Shown here: in pieces, positions 34,197 through 43,305 of the stretch
How positions within the stretch are numbered: the first letter of the stretch is position 1
Layout of the letters: each line of letters begins with the position of its first letter
Source: Gammaproteobacteria bacterium
Lineage (GTDB): Bacteria; Pseudomonadota; Gammaproteobacteria; Pseudomonadales; Azotimanducaceae
Assembly (NCBI GenBank): GCA_021773565.1
Contig: JAJFJZ010000005.1
Coordinates: 87,021 to 151,020 of the forward strand
Length of the DNA: 64,000 nucleotides
Direction of reading: 5' to 3'
Notes under the pieces: model-generated
What the model saw: only the letters and a program-made list of their open reading frames with translations
What the model was told of the DNA's origin: nothing
The model's database searches: none
Translations under genes and position numbers: made by a program

Positions 34197-37100
34197 GTGA
34201 GCTTCTTCGAATCTATCAGCAAAGCTAAACTATACCTCCAGGAACATGGCCGAGTGTCCCTGCGCAGCCTGAAACGCGAATTCAAATTCGACGATGAGCA
34301 ACTGGATGAACTGGTAGACGAACTGGTGAATGTCCAACAGTTTGCTTCCCGGCAAGGCGATGTAATTAGTTGGGCAAATCCTGACCTGCAAGAAGCCTCT
34401 GCTCCTGATCAATCCGACGAAATAACTGATACTGGAATCGGTGACCGCAGACAGGCCACTGTAATGTTTTCAGACCTGTCCGGTTACACCAGTCTCAACG
34501 AACGCCTCGACCCTGAGGACGTGGAATTGCTCGTACAAAACCTTAAGGCAATCGCCCTCGAAGTGGTTGAAGCTCATGGAGGCACGGTTAACCAGTTTGT
34601 GGGTGACGAAATACTGGCGCTTTTTGGAATTCCGCTGGCCCACAGTGACGATCCACTTAGGGCTGCTCGCGCTGCCTGGGAACTGCACCGGCGCGCCAAC
34701 GAATTATTTGGTCGACTCGAAGACAAAAAGGCCCGCGACCTGCGCATGCACACAGGCATTGCTACAGGAATGGTCCTTGCAATGGTACGTGACAAACGTG
34801 ATGGAAATTTTAGTGTCACGAGTGACACTGTGAATATCGCTGCACGGCTTCGCTCACTAGCCGGGCCTGACGAAATCTGGGTGAACGCGGATGCCCGTTT
34901 ACAAGTACAGATTGAATTTGATCTTGAATCCATTTCACTAACCAGCATTAAGGGCCGTTCCGAAACCATCACACCATATCGTGTGCACGGAATTAGAGAG
35001 CCAGGTTCCGTGGCGCGACAGACATCTTTTGTTGGCAGACGAAGGGAACTCAAGCTATTTGATGTTGCAGCTAAACACGTTTGCGATGAATCCAATGGAG
35101 AAGTGCTCTACTTGCGAGGGGAAGCAGGTATCGGCAAAACCCGTTTAGTCGAAGAGTGTCAACGCAAAGCCCTGAAACAACACAACCTGGTTAGTCACAA
35201 GGCATTGGTGCTCAATTTCGGTTCTGCAACGGGTCGCGATGCCCTGCGCGCATTACTTTGGAGCTTGCTGGGTATCGGGTCCGAAGAAAGCATCGAACGG
35301 CGACGTGATATTGCCGCTAATACCGCAATACATGTTCTGGCCGACGTAGACGCACTGGCATTCCTGAACGAGTTACTTGATGTGCCCCAAGCAGGGGAGG
35401 CTCAGGCCACATACGATGCCATGGACTCAAGCCAGCGGGAACGTGGATTTAACAAAACTGCAGCTAACCTGGTTAAAGCGCTCGCTCGCAAGCACCCTTT
35501 GATGTTGATCGTCGAAGACCTGCACTGGGCCAGTGAAACCCTGCTGCGCCGACTTGCCCTGTTAACCGCATCCCTACACGATTCTCCGGTTTTATTGATG
35601 ATGACTTCCCGCATCGAAGGAGATCCGCTAGACGCCGTATGGCGCAGCAGCGCTGGTGAAATTCCGGTTTCAACCGTCGACCTGAAGGGCATAAAACATG
35701 AGGATGCACTAAAACTGGCCACAGAATATTTAGACAAAAGCCACCGAACAGCAGAAGCTTGTATTACCCGAGCAGAGGGGAATCCTTTGTTTCTGGAGCA
35801 ACTTTTGCAAACCGCGGACGAAACAGGCACCACTGAAGCATTGCCGGGAAGCATTCAGAGTGTGGTACTGGCTCGGCTCGACCTGCTTCCGGCAATCCAC
35901 AAGTCTGCACTACAGTCTGCTTCGATTTTAGGCCAACGATTTTCGTTGGAAGCACTACGTTACCTCATCAATTCGCCAGAATATTCGTGCGAGTTAGCCA
36001 TCAAAAATTACCTGGTGAGGCCAGAGGCAGGAGATTTGATATTCTCCCATGCCCTGATACAACAAGGCTTTCTGGAGTCGCTACTACATTCCCGGGCACG
36101 GGAACTGCATCGACGGGCCGCAGGCTGGTATGCCGAACATGATCCTAGTTTGCATGCGCAACATCTGGAACGAGCTGGTGACGATGGCGCCGCCACAGCC
36201 TATCTCCGTGCGGCCGAGGAACAAATGCTGGCATACCGCTACGATGAAGCCGCTGCTCTTGCTGCAGGTTGTATCCGGGTGGCCAGGCTGGCTGGAGAGC
36301 GCAGCGCAGCGAATTGCCTTCAAGGGGAAATTCATAACAACCTGGGTTCAGCGACGGACGCCTTGCAGTCCTTCGAAGAGGCACTACAGGAAGCAGATAC
36401 CGCTAAGCAACGGTGCAAGGCTCGTTTGGGTATTGCGGCAAGTCTTCGAACATTGGAGCGATTGAATGAGGCATTCCCCATTTTGGAAGTCGCGCAAAAG
36501 GAGGCAAAACAGGCGAATCTTTACAAGCAGCTATCACAGCTCTTTCATCTGGAAGGCAACCTTCATTTTCCACTGGGAAATCTGGATGCCTGTGTAGGAG
36601 CACACAAGCGCGCACTGGAATATGCGCAACGCGCAAATTCTCCCGATTGCGAAGCCGAGGCATTGGGAGGTCTCGCAGATGGCCACTGGGTTAGTGGGCG
36701 CGTTGCTGATGCATACAGAAACTTTCTCAAAACCGTAACTCTCGCGCAAAAGCATGGCTTTGGTCGAATCGAGGTGGCTAACAAAGTAATGGTAGCTTAT
36801 AGCTTGATGTACCTGGATCCTTCACGCGCAGATGAAATATTCGCCATTTCTGCTGAGGCACGAAACCTTGCTGAAAAAGTGCACAATCCACGGGCATTGC
36901 TTTTATCCACAGCTATTCTCCCTACGTTTGCCACGGAGTTCAGACATAACAATGCCGGTGTAGAAGAACAAATCATTGAGGCCGGAAAAATTATCAACTC
37001 GATCAATGCACGCCGCTTCCTACCCTTCATCCTGAATGCTCAAGGTCGACTCGCATACCGCAAAGGCGACTATAGTAGCTCAGTAGAGTTCTATCGGCAG

Positions 37101-37544
37101 TCGGTGGAGGTGGCACGTGAAACAGGCATAGGATTTATGGGACCCGCCTGTCTTGCTGGACTCGCACGGAGCGAGCGAGACCCAGGCCGCGCACGTGCCA
37201 ACATCGAAGAGGCGGAAAACATCATTAAGGCCGGTTGTGTAGGTCACAATCAGCTGGCTACCTACCGGGATGCCATATATGTATATCTTGAGCAACACAA
37301 CTGGGACGAAGCGACAAGATTTACGCATGCCCTGGATGATTTTCGCGATGGAGCCGATTGGCCCCACGTGATTGGTATAGTAGCGCGTGCACGTGCCTTG
37401 ATACGATATGGCCAGGGAGACAGAACTGCCGGTTTGCTTGCCCACGTACAAGAACTTCGTGTAACGGCCGGGAACGAGGGTATCTGGGAACCTGGTTTCG
37501 AGTTAATGCAGGTCGAAAAATCTGAACCGGCGATACCAGACTAG
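34197..37544 (+). CDS. Class III adenylate/guanylate cyclase-AAA ATPase-TPR signalling protein
   Basis: The 1115-residue product has four parts. A short winged-helix-like N-terminus covers 1-60. A class III cyclase domain (about 80-250) has metal-binding Asp93 (FSDLSGYT) and Asp137 (FVGDEIL). A STAND/AAA ATPase has Walker A GEAGIGKTR near 308 and Walker B LMLIVEDLHW near 433. A long TPR region runs from about 650 to the end. The Lys that usually selects ATP is replaced by Gln in VNQFVGDE, as in many members of this ATPase-linked group, so the nucleotide product is uncertain. GTG 34197 is preferred over TTG 34191 because GGAG sits at the right distance. It may act as a large sensor. Confidence 0.9.
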   Translation: MSFFESISKAKLYLQEHGRVSLRSLKREFKFDDEQLDELVDELVNVQQFASRQGDVISWANPDLQEASAPDQSDEITDTGIGDRRQATVMFSDLSGYTSLNERLDPEDVELLVQNLKAIALEVVEAHGGTVNQFVGDEILALFGIPLAHSDDPLRAARAAWELHRRANELFGRLEDKKARDLRMHTGIATGMVLAMVRDKRDGNFSVTSDTVNIAARLRSLAGPDEIWVNADARLQVQIEFDLESISLTSIKGRSETITPYRVHGIREPGSVARQTSFVGRRRELKLFDVAAKHVCDESNGEVLYLRGEAGIGKTRLVEECQRKALKQHNLVSHKALVLNFGSATGRDALRALLWSLLGIGSEESIERRRDIAANTAIHVLADVDALAFLNELLDVPQAGEAQATYDAMDSSQRERGFNKTAANLVKALARKHPLMLIVEDLHWASETLLRRLALLTASLHDSPVLLMMTSRIEGDPLDAVWRSSAGEIPVSTVDLKGIKHEDALKLATEYLDKSHRTAEACITRAEGNPLFLEQLLQTADETGTTEALPGSIQSVVLARLDLLPAIHKSALQSASILGQRFSLEALRYLINSPEYSCELAIKNYLVRPEAGDLIFSHALIQQGFLESLLHSRARELHRRAAGWYAEHDPSLHAQHLERAGDDGAATAYLRAAEEQMLAYRYDEAAALAAGCIRVARLAGERSAANCLQGEIHNNLGSATDALQSFEEALQEADTAKQRCKARLGIAASLRTLERLNEAFPILEVAQKEAKQANLYKQLSQLFHLEGNLHFPLGNLDACVGAHKRALEYAQRANSPDCEAEALGGLADGHWVSGRVADAYRNFLKTVTLAQKHGFGRIEVANKVMVAYSLMYLDPSRADEIFAISAEARNLAEKVHNPRALLLSTAILPTFATEFRHNNAGVEEQIIEAGKIINSINARRFLPFILNAQGRLAYRKGDYSSSVEFYRQSVEVARETGIGFMGPACLAGLARSERDPGRARANIEEAENIIKAGCVGHNQLATYRDAIYVYLEQHNWDEATRFTHALDDFRDGADWPHVIGIVARARALIRYGQGDRTAGLLAHVQELRVTAGNEGIWEPGFELMQVEKSEPAIPD

Positions 37545-37627
37545 CGTCACTAAATCAGGCTTCGATACCTGTCTTAATTCCTGTGGTCAAGCTTTCCCTG
37601 TACCTGCATGTAAAGTAAGGTATTGCG

Positions 37628-38230
37628 ATGGCATTCAACTTACTCGGTTCTGAACTACCCCAGCGCGGAAATCGCATCACCGGGATGCTGGGGCGTGGCT
37701 TGTTTAAAGGCCTGGGCTGGAAACTGAGTGGTGAATTCCCCAATCACCCAAAGATGATTGTGGCATTGGCACCCCATACTTCCAATATCGACTTTTTGCT
37801 CGCGGCAGGGGTTTTTCTCGGGCACGGGCTGCAGGTTTCCTATCTTGCCAAGCAATCCCTGTTTAGGTTTCCCCTGGGCGTTTTGATGTCTGCCCTTGGG
37901 GGTATTCCGGTGGATCAAAAATCTGCCCAGGGACTGGTTGAGCAGATGGCAACACGCTTTAACAATACCTCCAAACTGGTGCTCGGCATTACTCCGGAAG
38001 GAACCCGGGGCAAGGTAGAAGAATGGAAAAGGGGCTTTGCCCTGATAGCCCAGGCCGCCAACGTACCGATTCTGCCTGCCATTGCAGACTACAAGACCAA
38101 AGTGGTTCGTCTGGAAAAGTTGATAACCAACGTACAGGATACCGAGTATGTGTTGCGCACTATGAAATCCTTTGCTGAAGCCGCAACCCCGCGTTTTCCA
38201 CGGAAATTTCTGCCCGTAAGCCCCGATTAG
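37628..38230 (+). CDS. PlsC-family lysophospholipid acyltransferase (small type)
   Basis: This 200-residue acyltransferase has HX4D in APHTSNID and a second block TPEGTRGKV. It has no N-terminal membrane helix of the usual PlsC kind, only a hydrophobic stretch in the first 90 residues. This short type is widespread in marine bacteria and acts on an unknown glycerolipid. It stands alone between the cyclase and DUF6249 genes. Confidence 0.85.
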   Translation: MAFNLLGSELPQRGNRITGMLGRGLFKGLGWKLSGEFPNHPKMIVALAPHTSNIDFLLAAGVFLGHGLQVSYLAKQSLFRFPLGVLMSALGGIPVDQKSAQGLVEQMATRFNNTSKLVLGITPEGTRGKVEEWKRGFALIAQAANVPILPAIADYKTKVVRLEKLITNVQDTEYVLRTMKSFAEAATPRFPRKFLPVSPD

Positions 38231-38359
38231 TCACTACAATCCACAAATTGGACCCAAATTCGGGTTATTTACCGTTTTATGCATCCAAAAGGCTTTTACA
38301 CAGCATCTTGATAGAACAGGCGACTAACGCCAAATCAAAATGAACCAGGAGTGTATGAA

Positions 38360-38731
38360 ATGGGACCGGAAGTAATAATTCCATCAATGTTATTTATTTG
38401 CCTGACACTGGCGATAGTGTTGCCAATCTTTTTCAGGTATAGATTCAGGGCTGAGGTACAGACCACTGTGCGCAGCGCCATAGAAAAAGGACAGGAGCTT
38501 ACGCCAGAGATACTGGAGCGCCTGGGTGAATCCAAAAAGCCTAAAAATGCCGACCTGCGCAAAGGCATTATGTCTTTCATGGTGGCAATCGGTATTGCCA
38601 GCTTCGGTTACTTTGTAGATATCGACGATGAAGACGTGGGCAATGTATTTCTGGCTATTGCCTGTATCCCTGCATTCGTTGGCATCGCCTATATGATATT
38701 GTGGAAGCTGGACGACAACAAAGACGACTAA
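38360..38731 (+). CDS. DUF6249-like membrane protein
   Basis: The 123-residue product has an N-terminal membrane helix (MLFICLTLAIVLPIFFRY), a cytoplasmic stretch (ATVRSAIEKGQELTPEILERLG-like) and two C-terminal helices (about 70-115). It matches the small DUF6249 proteins that sit beside ECF sigma factor genes. ATG 38360 lies nine bases after AGGAG. It is followed eight bases later by the sigma factor gene and is a possible member of its control circuit. Confidence 0.75.
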   Translation: MGPEVIIPSMLFICLTLAIVLPIFFRYRFRAEVQTTVRSAIEKGQELTPEILERLGESKKPKNADLRKGIMSFMVAIGIASFGYFVDIDDEDVGNVFLAIACIPAFVGIAYMILWKLDDNKDD

Positions 38732-38739
38732 TATTGGTC

Positions 38740-39327
38740 ATGTCGCATGATACAGATCGCAAAGACCTGAGCGACCTGCAACTGGTCGCCCAGGTAGTTG
38801 CGAATCAAAGCAAGCCGGCTTTTAGCGAGCTAGTACAGCGGTATCAGTCACCGCTGCGAAATTATCTGCGCCATCTTTGCGGCAATCACGCAACAGCGGA
38901 CGACCTGGCCCAGGAAACTTTTGTAAAGACATGGCAAAAAGCACACACTTTTTCAGGCAAGGGCAGTTTTAAGGCCTGGTTATTCAAGGTCGCCTACAAT
39001 CAATTTCTGCAGGCCATACGAAAGACAAAACGGGAGCGTCTGGTAGACCTGGATCCCGAACAGGCCCAGGTGGTTGAATACCAACAGACCGCAACGCCTG
39101 ACGAGAATACACCGGATCTGGAGCGTTTTTTGGAGGTACTAAACCCCAAAGAGCGACTGACGATGGTACTGGCTTATGCGCATGGTATGAGCCACGCTGA
39201 AATTAGCGAAGTAAGCGGTTTACCTGTGGGAACGATCAAATCCCATATAAACCGTGGCAAAAACAAGATTCAGGAAACTTTTGATCTAAAAGAACATACA
39301 ATGCACAGACGAGCGACAGGAGTATGA
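38740..39327 (+). CDS. ECF-type sigma-70 family RNA polymerase sigma factor
   Basis: This 195-residue sigma factor has region 2 (AFSELVQRYQSPLRNYLRHL, then ATADDLAQETFVKTWQKA) and region 4 (LTMVLAYAHGMSHAEISEVSGLP with VGTIKSHINRGKNKIQE). Regions 1 and 3 are absent, as in ECF sigmas. ATG 38740 follows the DUF6249 stop. The stop overlaps the next membrane protein gene by four bases, the usual place of an anti-sigma gene. Confidence 0.92.
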   Translation: MSHDTDRKDLSDLQLVAQVVANQSKPAFSELVQRYQSPLRNYLRHLCGNHATADDLAQETFVKTWQKAHTFSGKGSFKAWLFKVAYNQFLQAIRKTKRERLVDLDPEQAQVVEYQQTATPDENTPDLERFLEVLNPKERLTMVLAYAHGMSHAEISEVSGLPVGTIKSHINRGKNKIQETFDLKEHTMHRRATGV

Positions 39328-39701
39328 ACATGGATGATTTCATGGACACACTATTAAAAAAAGAATTTGCACCGGCAGAAATTCCGGACGCAGGTTTTAG
39401 CGAGCGCGTTCTTCGCAATGCCTTTAAACATGACAGGGAGCGTCTGGCGCTCATCATTGGAGGTATATTGGCGGGTGCGCTGGTGGCATTGATTTCGGTA
39501 CCGGACATTATCAGCATTGTGAGTGCACTTGTTAATAACATCACGCAAGCGGGTGTGCAGTCACTACCGGCACCAGAGCTTAATTTATCCCAGCCCTGGT
39601 TCCCCCAACTTAAACAGGCATTGATGGCCCAATCTTCCATCCTGGTAGCAATGTTGGTTGCCTTGCTTGCACCAGTATTTTTGCTGGTGCTTGAGGACTA
39701 A
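39324..39701 (+). CDS. Small membrane protein, candidate anti-sigma factor
   Basis: This 125-residue protein has a cytoplasmic N-terminus (about 1-40, with FSERVLRNAFKHDRERL), one membrane helix (about 42-62) and a second near the C-terminus (about 100-122). The zinc motif of typical anti-sigma factors (HxxxCxxC) is absent and no named family is recognised. Its four-base overlap with the sigma gene and its topology make an anti-sigma role plausible but unproven. Confidence 0.6.
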   Translation: MNMDDFMDTLLKKEFAPAEIPDAGFSERVLRNAFKHDRERLALIIGGILAGALVALISVPDIISIVSALVNNITQAGVQSLPAPELNLSQPWFPQLKQALMAQSSILVAMLVALLAPVFLLVLED

Positions 39702-41010
39702 AATCCTGCATCAGGACTATGTAACAGCAGTTAGTGCAGGGCTGCGCCTTCTCATCGTCGTGCTCTCGCTGTTTAGCCTGACGCTGGTTATCCAGGCCCA
39801 GCCAGCCGCGATAGAATCCAGGGCAGACCAACAGCAGCAGGAGATGCGCAAAGCCATAGCGCTCATCCAGAATCACGATTATGAACTGGCCCGCACTTAT
39901 CTGGATGCGGTGCTAATCTCACCCTTCATCAGCAATACGCAACGCTCCCGAGGTTACTATTTTCGCGGCTTTAGCTATTTCTCCCAGCGCATGTTTGTCT
40001 CAGCGGCGCAGGACTATGCGCGATCTCTGGAGTTCGACCCCGCCAACAAATCCACACTTTCTGCGGTAGCGCATCTTTATTCCCAGGGGCTGGGCACCAA
40101 AAAAGATCCGACCATAGCATTTGAATATTATTTAAAAGCTGCGCGTGCCGGACACCAGTTTTCACAATACCAGGTGGGCAGAGCCTATCTGGAAGGATAT
40201 GGCGTAACGCCGGAGTTAAAGAAGGCCCGCTACTGGCTTGGCACCAGTGCCGGTATTGATACAGACGAAAGTTATGCACCGGCAATTGTGTTGCTCGCTG
40301 CTACCTGGCGAGAGGAACCGGAACCCGACATCGCCAGAGCAGCCGCACTTTACAAAAAAGCAGCCAAGCTAGGATCTACCGATGCCCTGGTGGGTTTGGC
40401 CTACATGCACCTGAACGGCGAGTTTAACGAAGACGAAGAAACTGGAGCAGCGACTGGCAATCTGGAGCTCGCCGCAGACTACTTTCGTCAGGCTGCGGGC
40501 GCCGGGTCTGCCGCCGGACAGGCAGGTTTGGGATACCTGTATGAAACCGGCAAGGGGCTTGCGCCAAATTCTCGCGAGGCCAGCGTTTGGTATGGCAGAG
40601 CCGCCAGGGCCGGAAACAGCTTTGCACAACAGCGCCTGGGAGAGTTACGCCTTAAAAACCCGACACTTGAAAACAGCAGAACCGCCCTTGACTGGTTTCA
40701 AAAAGCATCCCTTCAAGGTGTGTTAAGCGCACAAAATGCCCTGGCCTGGTTGTTGGCGACATCCAAATATCCTGAGTTACGCAACGGCGATCAGGCGGTA
40801 GAGCTGGCAAGGACAATAGTTGGACAAAACGCCAGGCCAAACTATCTGGACACACTGGCAGCTGCCCAGGCGGAAACGGGTGACTTCGACGCAGCCATAG
40901 CTACACAAACCAGAGCTATCGAGGCCCTGGATGAATCTCAAACTGGAGCGGCTGATAAATACCGGGAACGCCTGTCTGCCTACATCAACAGGGATCCCTG
41001 GCGTGAATAA
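39691..41010 (+). CDS. Secreted or membrane-anchored Sel1-like/TPR repeat protein
   Basis: The protein (about 439 residues) has a hydrophobic segment (LLIVVLSLFSLTLVIQAQPA) that is a signal peptide or anchor, then TPR and Sel1-like repeats. Examples are AFEYYLKAARAGHQFSQYQVG, AALYKKAAKLGSTDALVGLA and ASVWYGRAARAGNSFAQQRLG. Such repeats mediate protein contacts. There is no in-frame ATG before the hydrophobic segment. TTG 39691 is used here; CTG 39706, eight bases after GAGGA, is an alternative. The gene overlaps the upstream membrane protein gene and may belong to the sigma factor unit. Confidence 0.75.
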   Translation: MRTKILHQDYVTAVSAGLRLLIVVLSLFSLTLVIQAQPAAIESRADQQQQEMRKAIALIQNHDYELARTYLDAVLISPFISNTQRSRGYYFRGFSYFSQRMFVSAAQDYARSLEFDPANKSTLSAVAHLYSQGLGTKKDPTIAFEYYLKAARAGHQFSQYQVGRAYLEGYGVTPELKKARYWLGTSAGIDTDESYAPAIVLLAATWREEPEPDIARAAALYKKAAKLGSTDALVGLAYMHLNGEFNEDEETGAATGNLELAADYFRQAAGAGSAAGQAGLGYLYETGKGLAPNSREASVWYGRAARAGNSFAQQRLGELRLKNPTLENSRTALDWFQKASLQGVLSAQNALAWLLATSKYPELRNGDQAVELARTIVGQNARPNYLDTLAAAQAETGDFDAAIATQTRAIEALDESQTGAADKYRERLSAYINRDPWRE

Positions 41011-41055
41011 AACCATCAGCAAACTCAAAATTTAGAACCATGCACGTTCGTGATA

Positions 41056-41220
41056 ATGCTGTTGTGTGAACATAGCGTGATGATAGATCGATCAGAAAGC
41101 CGGTTAATCCAAAAAGAAAAGGAAAACCGAACACAACTGGCCAGGCGCAGCCCAAAGCCCGCTACTGCCCGTGCTAACAAACGCCTTACTGGTACAAAGA
41201 CACCTAAAAACCTCCACTAG
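41056..41220 (+). CDS. Possible small basic protein, 54 residues
   Basis: An open frame from ATG 41056 (or 41080) ends at TAG 41218-41220 and reads a Lys/Arg-rich peptide ([20 protein letters not shown]). No ribosome binding site or family is visible. It fills most of the 269-base gap between the Sel1-repeat gene and xseB. It could be real or chance. Confidence 0.25.
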   Translation: MLLCEHSVMIDRSESRLIQKEKENRTQLARRSPKPATARANKRLTGTKTPKNLH

Positions 41221-41279
41221 TTTTAATCCCGCCGGATTCATATATTGACCCGAAAATGTTCTCGGGGTTTACTTGTTGC

Positions 41280-41552
41280 ATGACCGCAAAAAAGAAAACC
41301 AGCCAAAAAACAACAGAGGGTGACAACGCTCCAGGGCTGGATTTTGAATCCACCCTTGCAGAGCTGGAATCGCTTGTACAAAAAATGGAAGCCGGTGAGC
41401 TTAGCCTGGAAGCTTCACTGGAAGCATTCGAGCGTGGGGTAAAATTAACCCGCGCCTGTCAGGCCACTCTGAAACAGGCTGAACTTCGCATACAAACCCT
41501 GAGTGCACAAAACCAGGACATTGTCCCCACAGAAGAGTCTTCAAACGAGTAA
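41280..41552 (+). CDS. xseB: Exodeoxyribonuclease VII small subunit
   Basis: This 90-residue helical protein has the XseB core [32 protein letters not shown] followed by a coiled coil. It binds XseA, and the complex degrades single-stranded DNA. ATG 41280 gives the usual length; an upstream in-frame start at 41256 adds unlike residues. It precedes ispA by 14 bases, the conserved gammaproteobacterial order. Confidence 0.95.
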   Translation: MTAKKKTSQKTTEGDNAPGLDFESTLAELESLVQKMEAGELSLEASLEAFERGVKLTRACQATLKQAELRIQTLSAQNQDIVPTEESSNE

Positions 41553-41566
41553 GAAAACTGGCCCAG

Positions 41567-42472
41567 GTGACAGCAACACAATCCGCTCATTTTGATGATC
41601 TACGCAGCGATATCGAAGGCGCGCTCGAGGCGTATCTCAATAAGCAGGTATACGCATCCCCACCTTTGGGACCCCGGGGGAAACTACGCGAGGCTATGCG
41701 TTATTCGGTGCTGGGTGGCGGCAAACGTCTGCGGCCATTGTTGTGTTGTGCCGTGTGCCTGGACTTGAATGGCGATCATAAAAATGCGCTGCCCGCCGCC
41801 TGTGCAGTGGAATTTATCCATGCATATTCTCTCATTCACGACGACCTGCCCAGCATGGATAACGATAAAATGCGCAGGGGTAAAGCCACCAGTCATATTG
41901 CTTTTGGCGAAGCCACCGCAATACTTGCAGGTGATGCCCTGCAAAGCCTTGCTTTTGATGTGTTGGCGCATGCAGAAAACCTGAACAACGACACAAGAAT
42001 TGAGTTAGTCCAGCTACTGTCTACCAGTGCAGGTGCCCAGGGTATGGTTGGCGGCCAGAATATCGATATGCAGGCCACCAACACCAGTATCGGTTTGGCT
42101 GAACTGGAACAACTTCACTCTGCAAAAACCGGCGCGCTCATCAAGGCGGCGATCTTGTCCGGTGCAATAAGTACAAATGCTGATCAAGCCACTCTCGCCT
42201 TACTGGAAATTTTCGGCTACAAACTTGGCCTGGCCTTTCAGGTGGTGGACGATATTCTTGATGAAACCCAGTCCTCGGAAACCCTTGGCAAACAGGCCGG
42301 GAGCGACCGGCAACTTGGGAAAAATACCTTTCCACACCTCATGGGACTAGCTGCTGCACAAAAATATGCAGAAGCACTGGAAAGATCCTGTTTTGAGGTA
42401 CTGGCACAACTGGATATTCAGGATGGGTATCTGGCAACGCTCGTCACGCGTATTATTCACCGGGTGTCCTAG
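41567..42472 (+). CDS. ispA: Farnesyl diphosphate synthase (polyprenyl synthetase)
   Basis: The 301-residue product has both Asp-rich motifs: DDLPSMD (first) and DDILDE (second), with GGGKRLRP near the N-terminus. It condenses DMAPP/GPP with IPP to C15 farnesyl diphosphate for quinones, peptidoglycan carrier and haem O. GTG 41567 is the start. The gene that usually follows, dxs, is not here; a convergent aspartic protease gene follows instead. Confidence 0.95.
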   Translation: MTATQSAHFDDLRSDIEGALEAYLNKQVYASPPLGPRGKLREAMRYSVLGGGKRLRPLLCCAVCLDLNGDHKNALPAACAVEFIHAYSLIHDDLPSMDNDKMRRGKATSHIAFGEATAILAGDALQSLAFDVLAHAENLNNDTRIELVQLLSTSAGAQGMVGGQNIDMQATNTSIGLAELEQLHSAKTGALIKAAILSGAISTNADQATLALLEIFGYKLGLAFQVVDDILDETQSSETLGKQAGSDRQLGKNTFPHLMGLAAAQKYAEALERSCFEVLAQLDIQDGYLATLVTRIIHRVS

Positions 42473-42484
42473 GGAAACCGTCTT

Positions 42485-43162
42485 TTACTGCTCGATGGTT
42501 AACACACCATTTTCATTGCGTATGGTCACCTTGGACAGAAAGGACATACCTAACAAAACTTCAGCAGGATAACTGCCAACAATAACCGCAGCCTTAACAT
42601 TCTGGACACGAATTCCACCGACTTCCAGTTCATCCAGATCAACAAAATAGGATTTTGCTTCTCCGCTGGCGGTAAGAACCACGCCCTGTTCAGGGCTGGA
42701 AAGATATTCAACACCCATCGCGCTGGCATCTATCTCGCTCATCGCGACAATTGATGCACCGGTATCAATCAGAAAATTAACCGAACGGCTGTTAATGCTG
42801 CCACGCACCCGAAACTGGTCATAGTCATCGGGAAGGATTGAAATGCTCGCCTTTTCTACCGGTTGAAAGCCACCGCGCATTCCTGTTGAGAGGGTAAGGC
42901 GGTACTCCCTGTTATCGAGGTGAACCAGGGCGTATTTGGCATTTGCCGCAACCAGGTGCGCCCCGTTTTCTGCGGTTTCTCCAACTCGCAGTAAAAAAAC
43001 CTTGCCTTCATACTTCAGCATGGCGCGGTCTTTAAATAATCCAACGGCTTCAATAGCTGCCAATGCGGGCGCGGAAATGCCAAAGACCAGCAACAGATGC
43101 ACCACAATTGTCATACTCGCAAGATGACGTTTGACCCCGTATTTCACCTTGTTGTTTAACAT
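42485..43162 (-). CDS. Retropepsin-like aspartic protease (TIGR02281-like), exported
   Basis: This 225-residue protein has a signal peptide or membrane anchor (about 16-36, ending APALAA). The retropepsin-type domain (about 105-225) has the catalytic motif FLIDTGAS and later LLGMSFL. One catalytic Asp is seen per chain, so activity requires a dimer. This family is common in proteobacteria and mostly uncharacterised. ATG 43162 follows AGGACC. It is convergent with ispA, with a 12-base gap. Confidence 0.88.
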   Translation of the reverse strand: MLNNKVKYGVKRHLASMTIVVHLLLVFGISAPALAAIEAVGLFKDRAMLKYEGKVFLLRVGETAENGAHLVAANAKYALVHLDNREYRLTLSTGMRGGFQPVEKASISILPDDYDQFRVRGSINSRSVNFLIDTGASIVAMSEIDASAMGVEYLSSPEQGVVLTASGEAKSYFVDLDELEVGGIRVQNVKAAVIVGSYPAEVLLGMSFLSKVTIRNENGVLTIEQ

Positions 43163-43305
43163 AGGTCCTGCGCCTGAAGGGAAGCACAGTTAATGATACC
43201 GAAATTCCGCCAGATCACATCAGGCAATACCGGAAACTGGGTCCTATCTCTCAAAAAAGGCTGTGTAACAAAAAACCACAAAAACCGGAGAAGGGCCTGG
43301 ACAGA

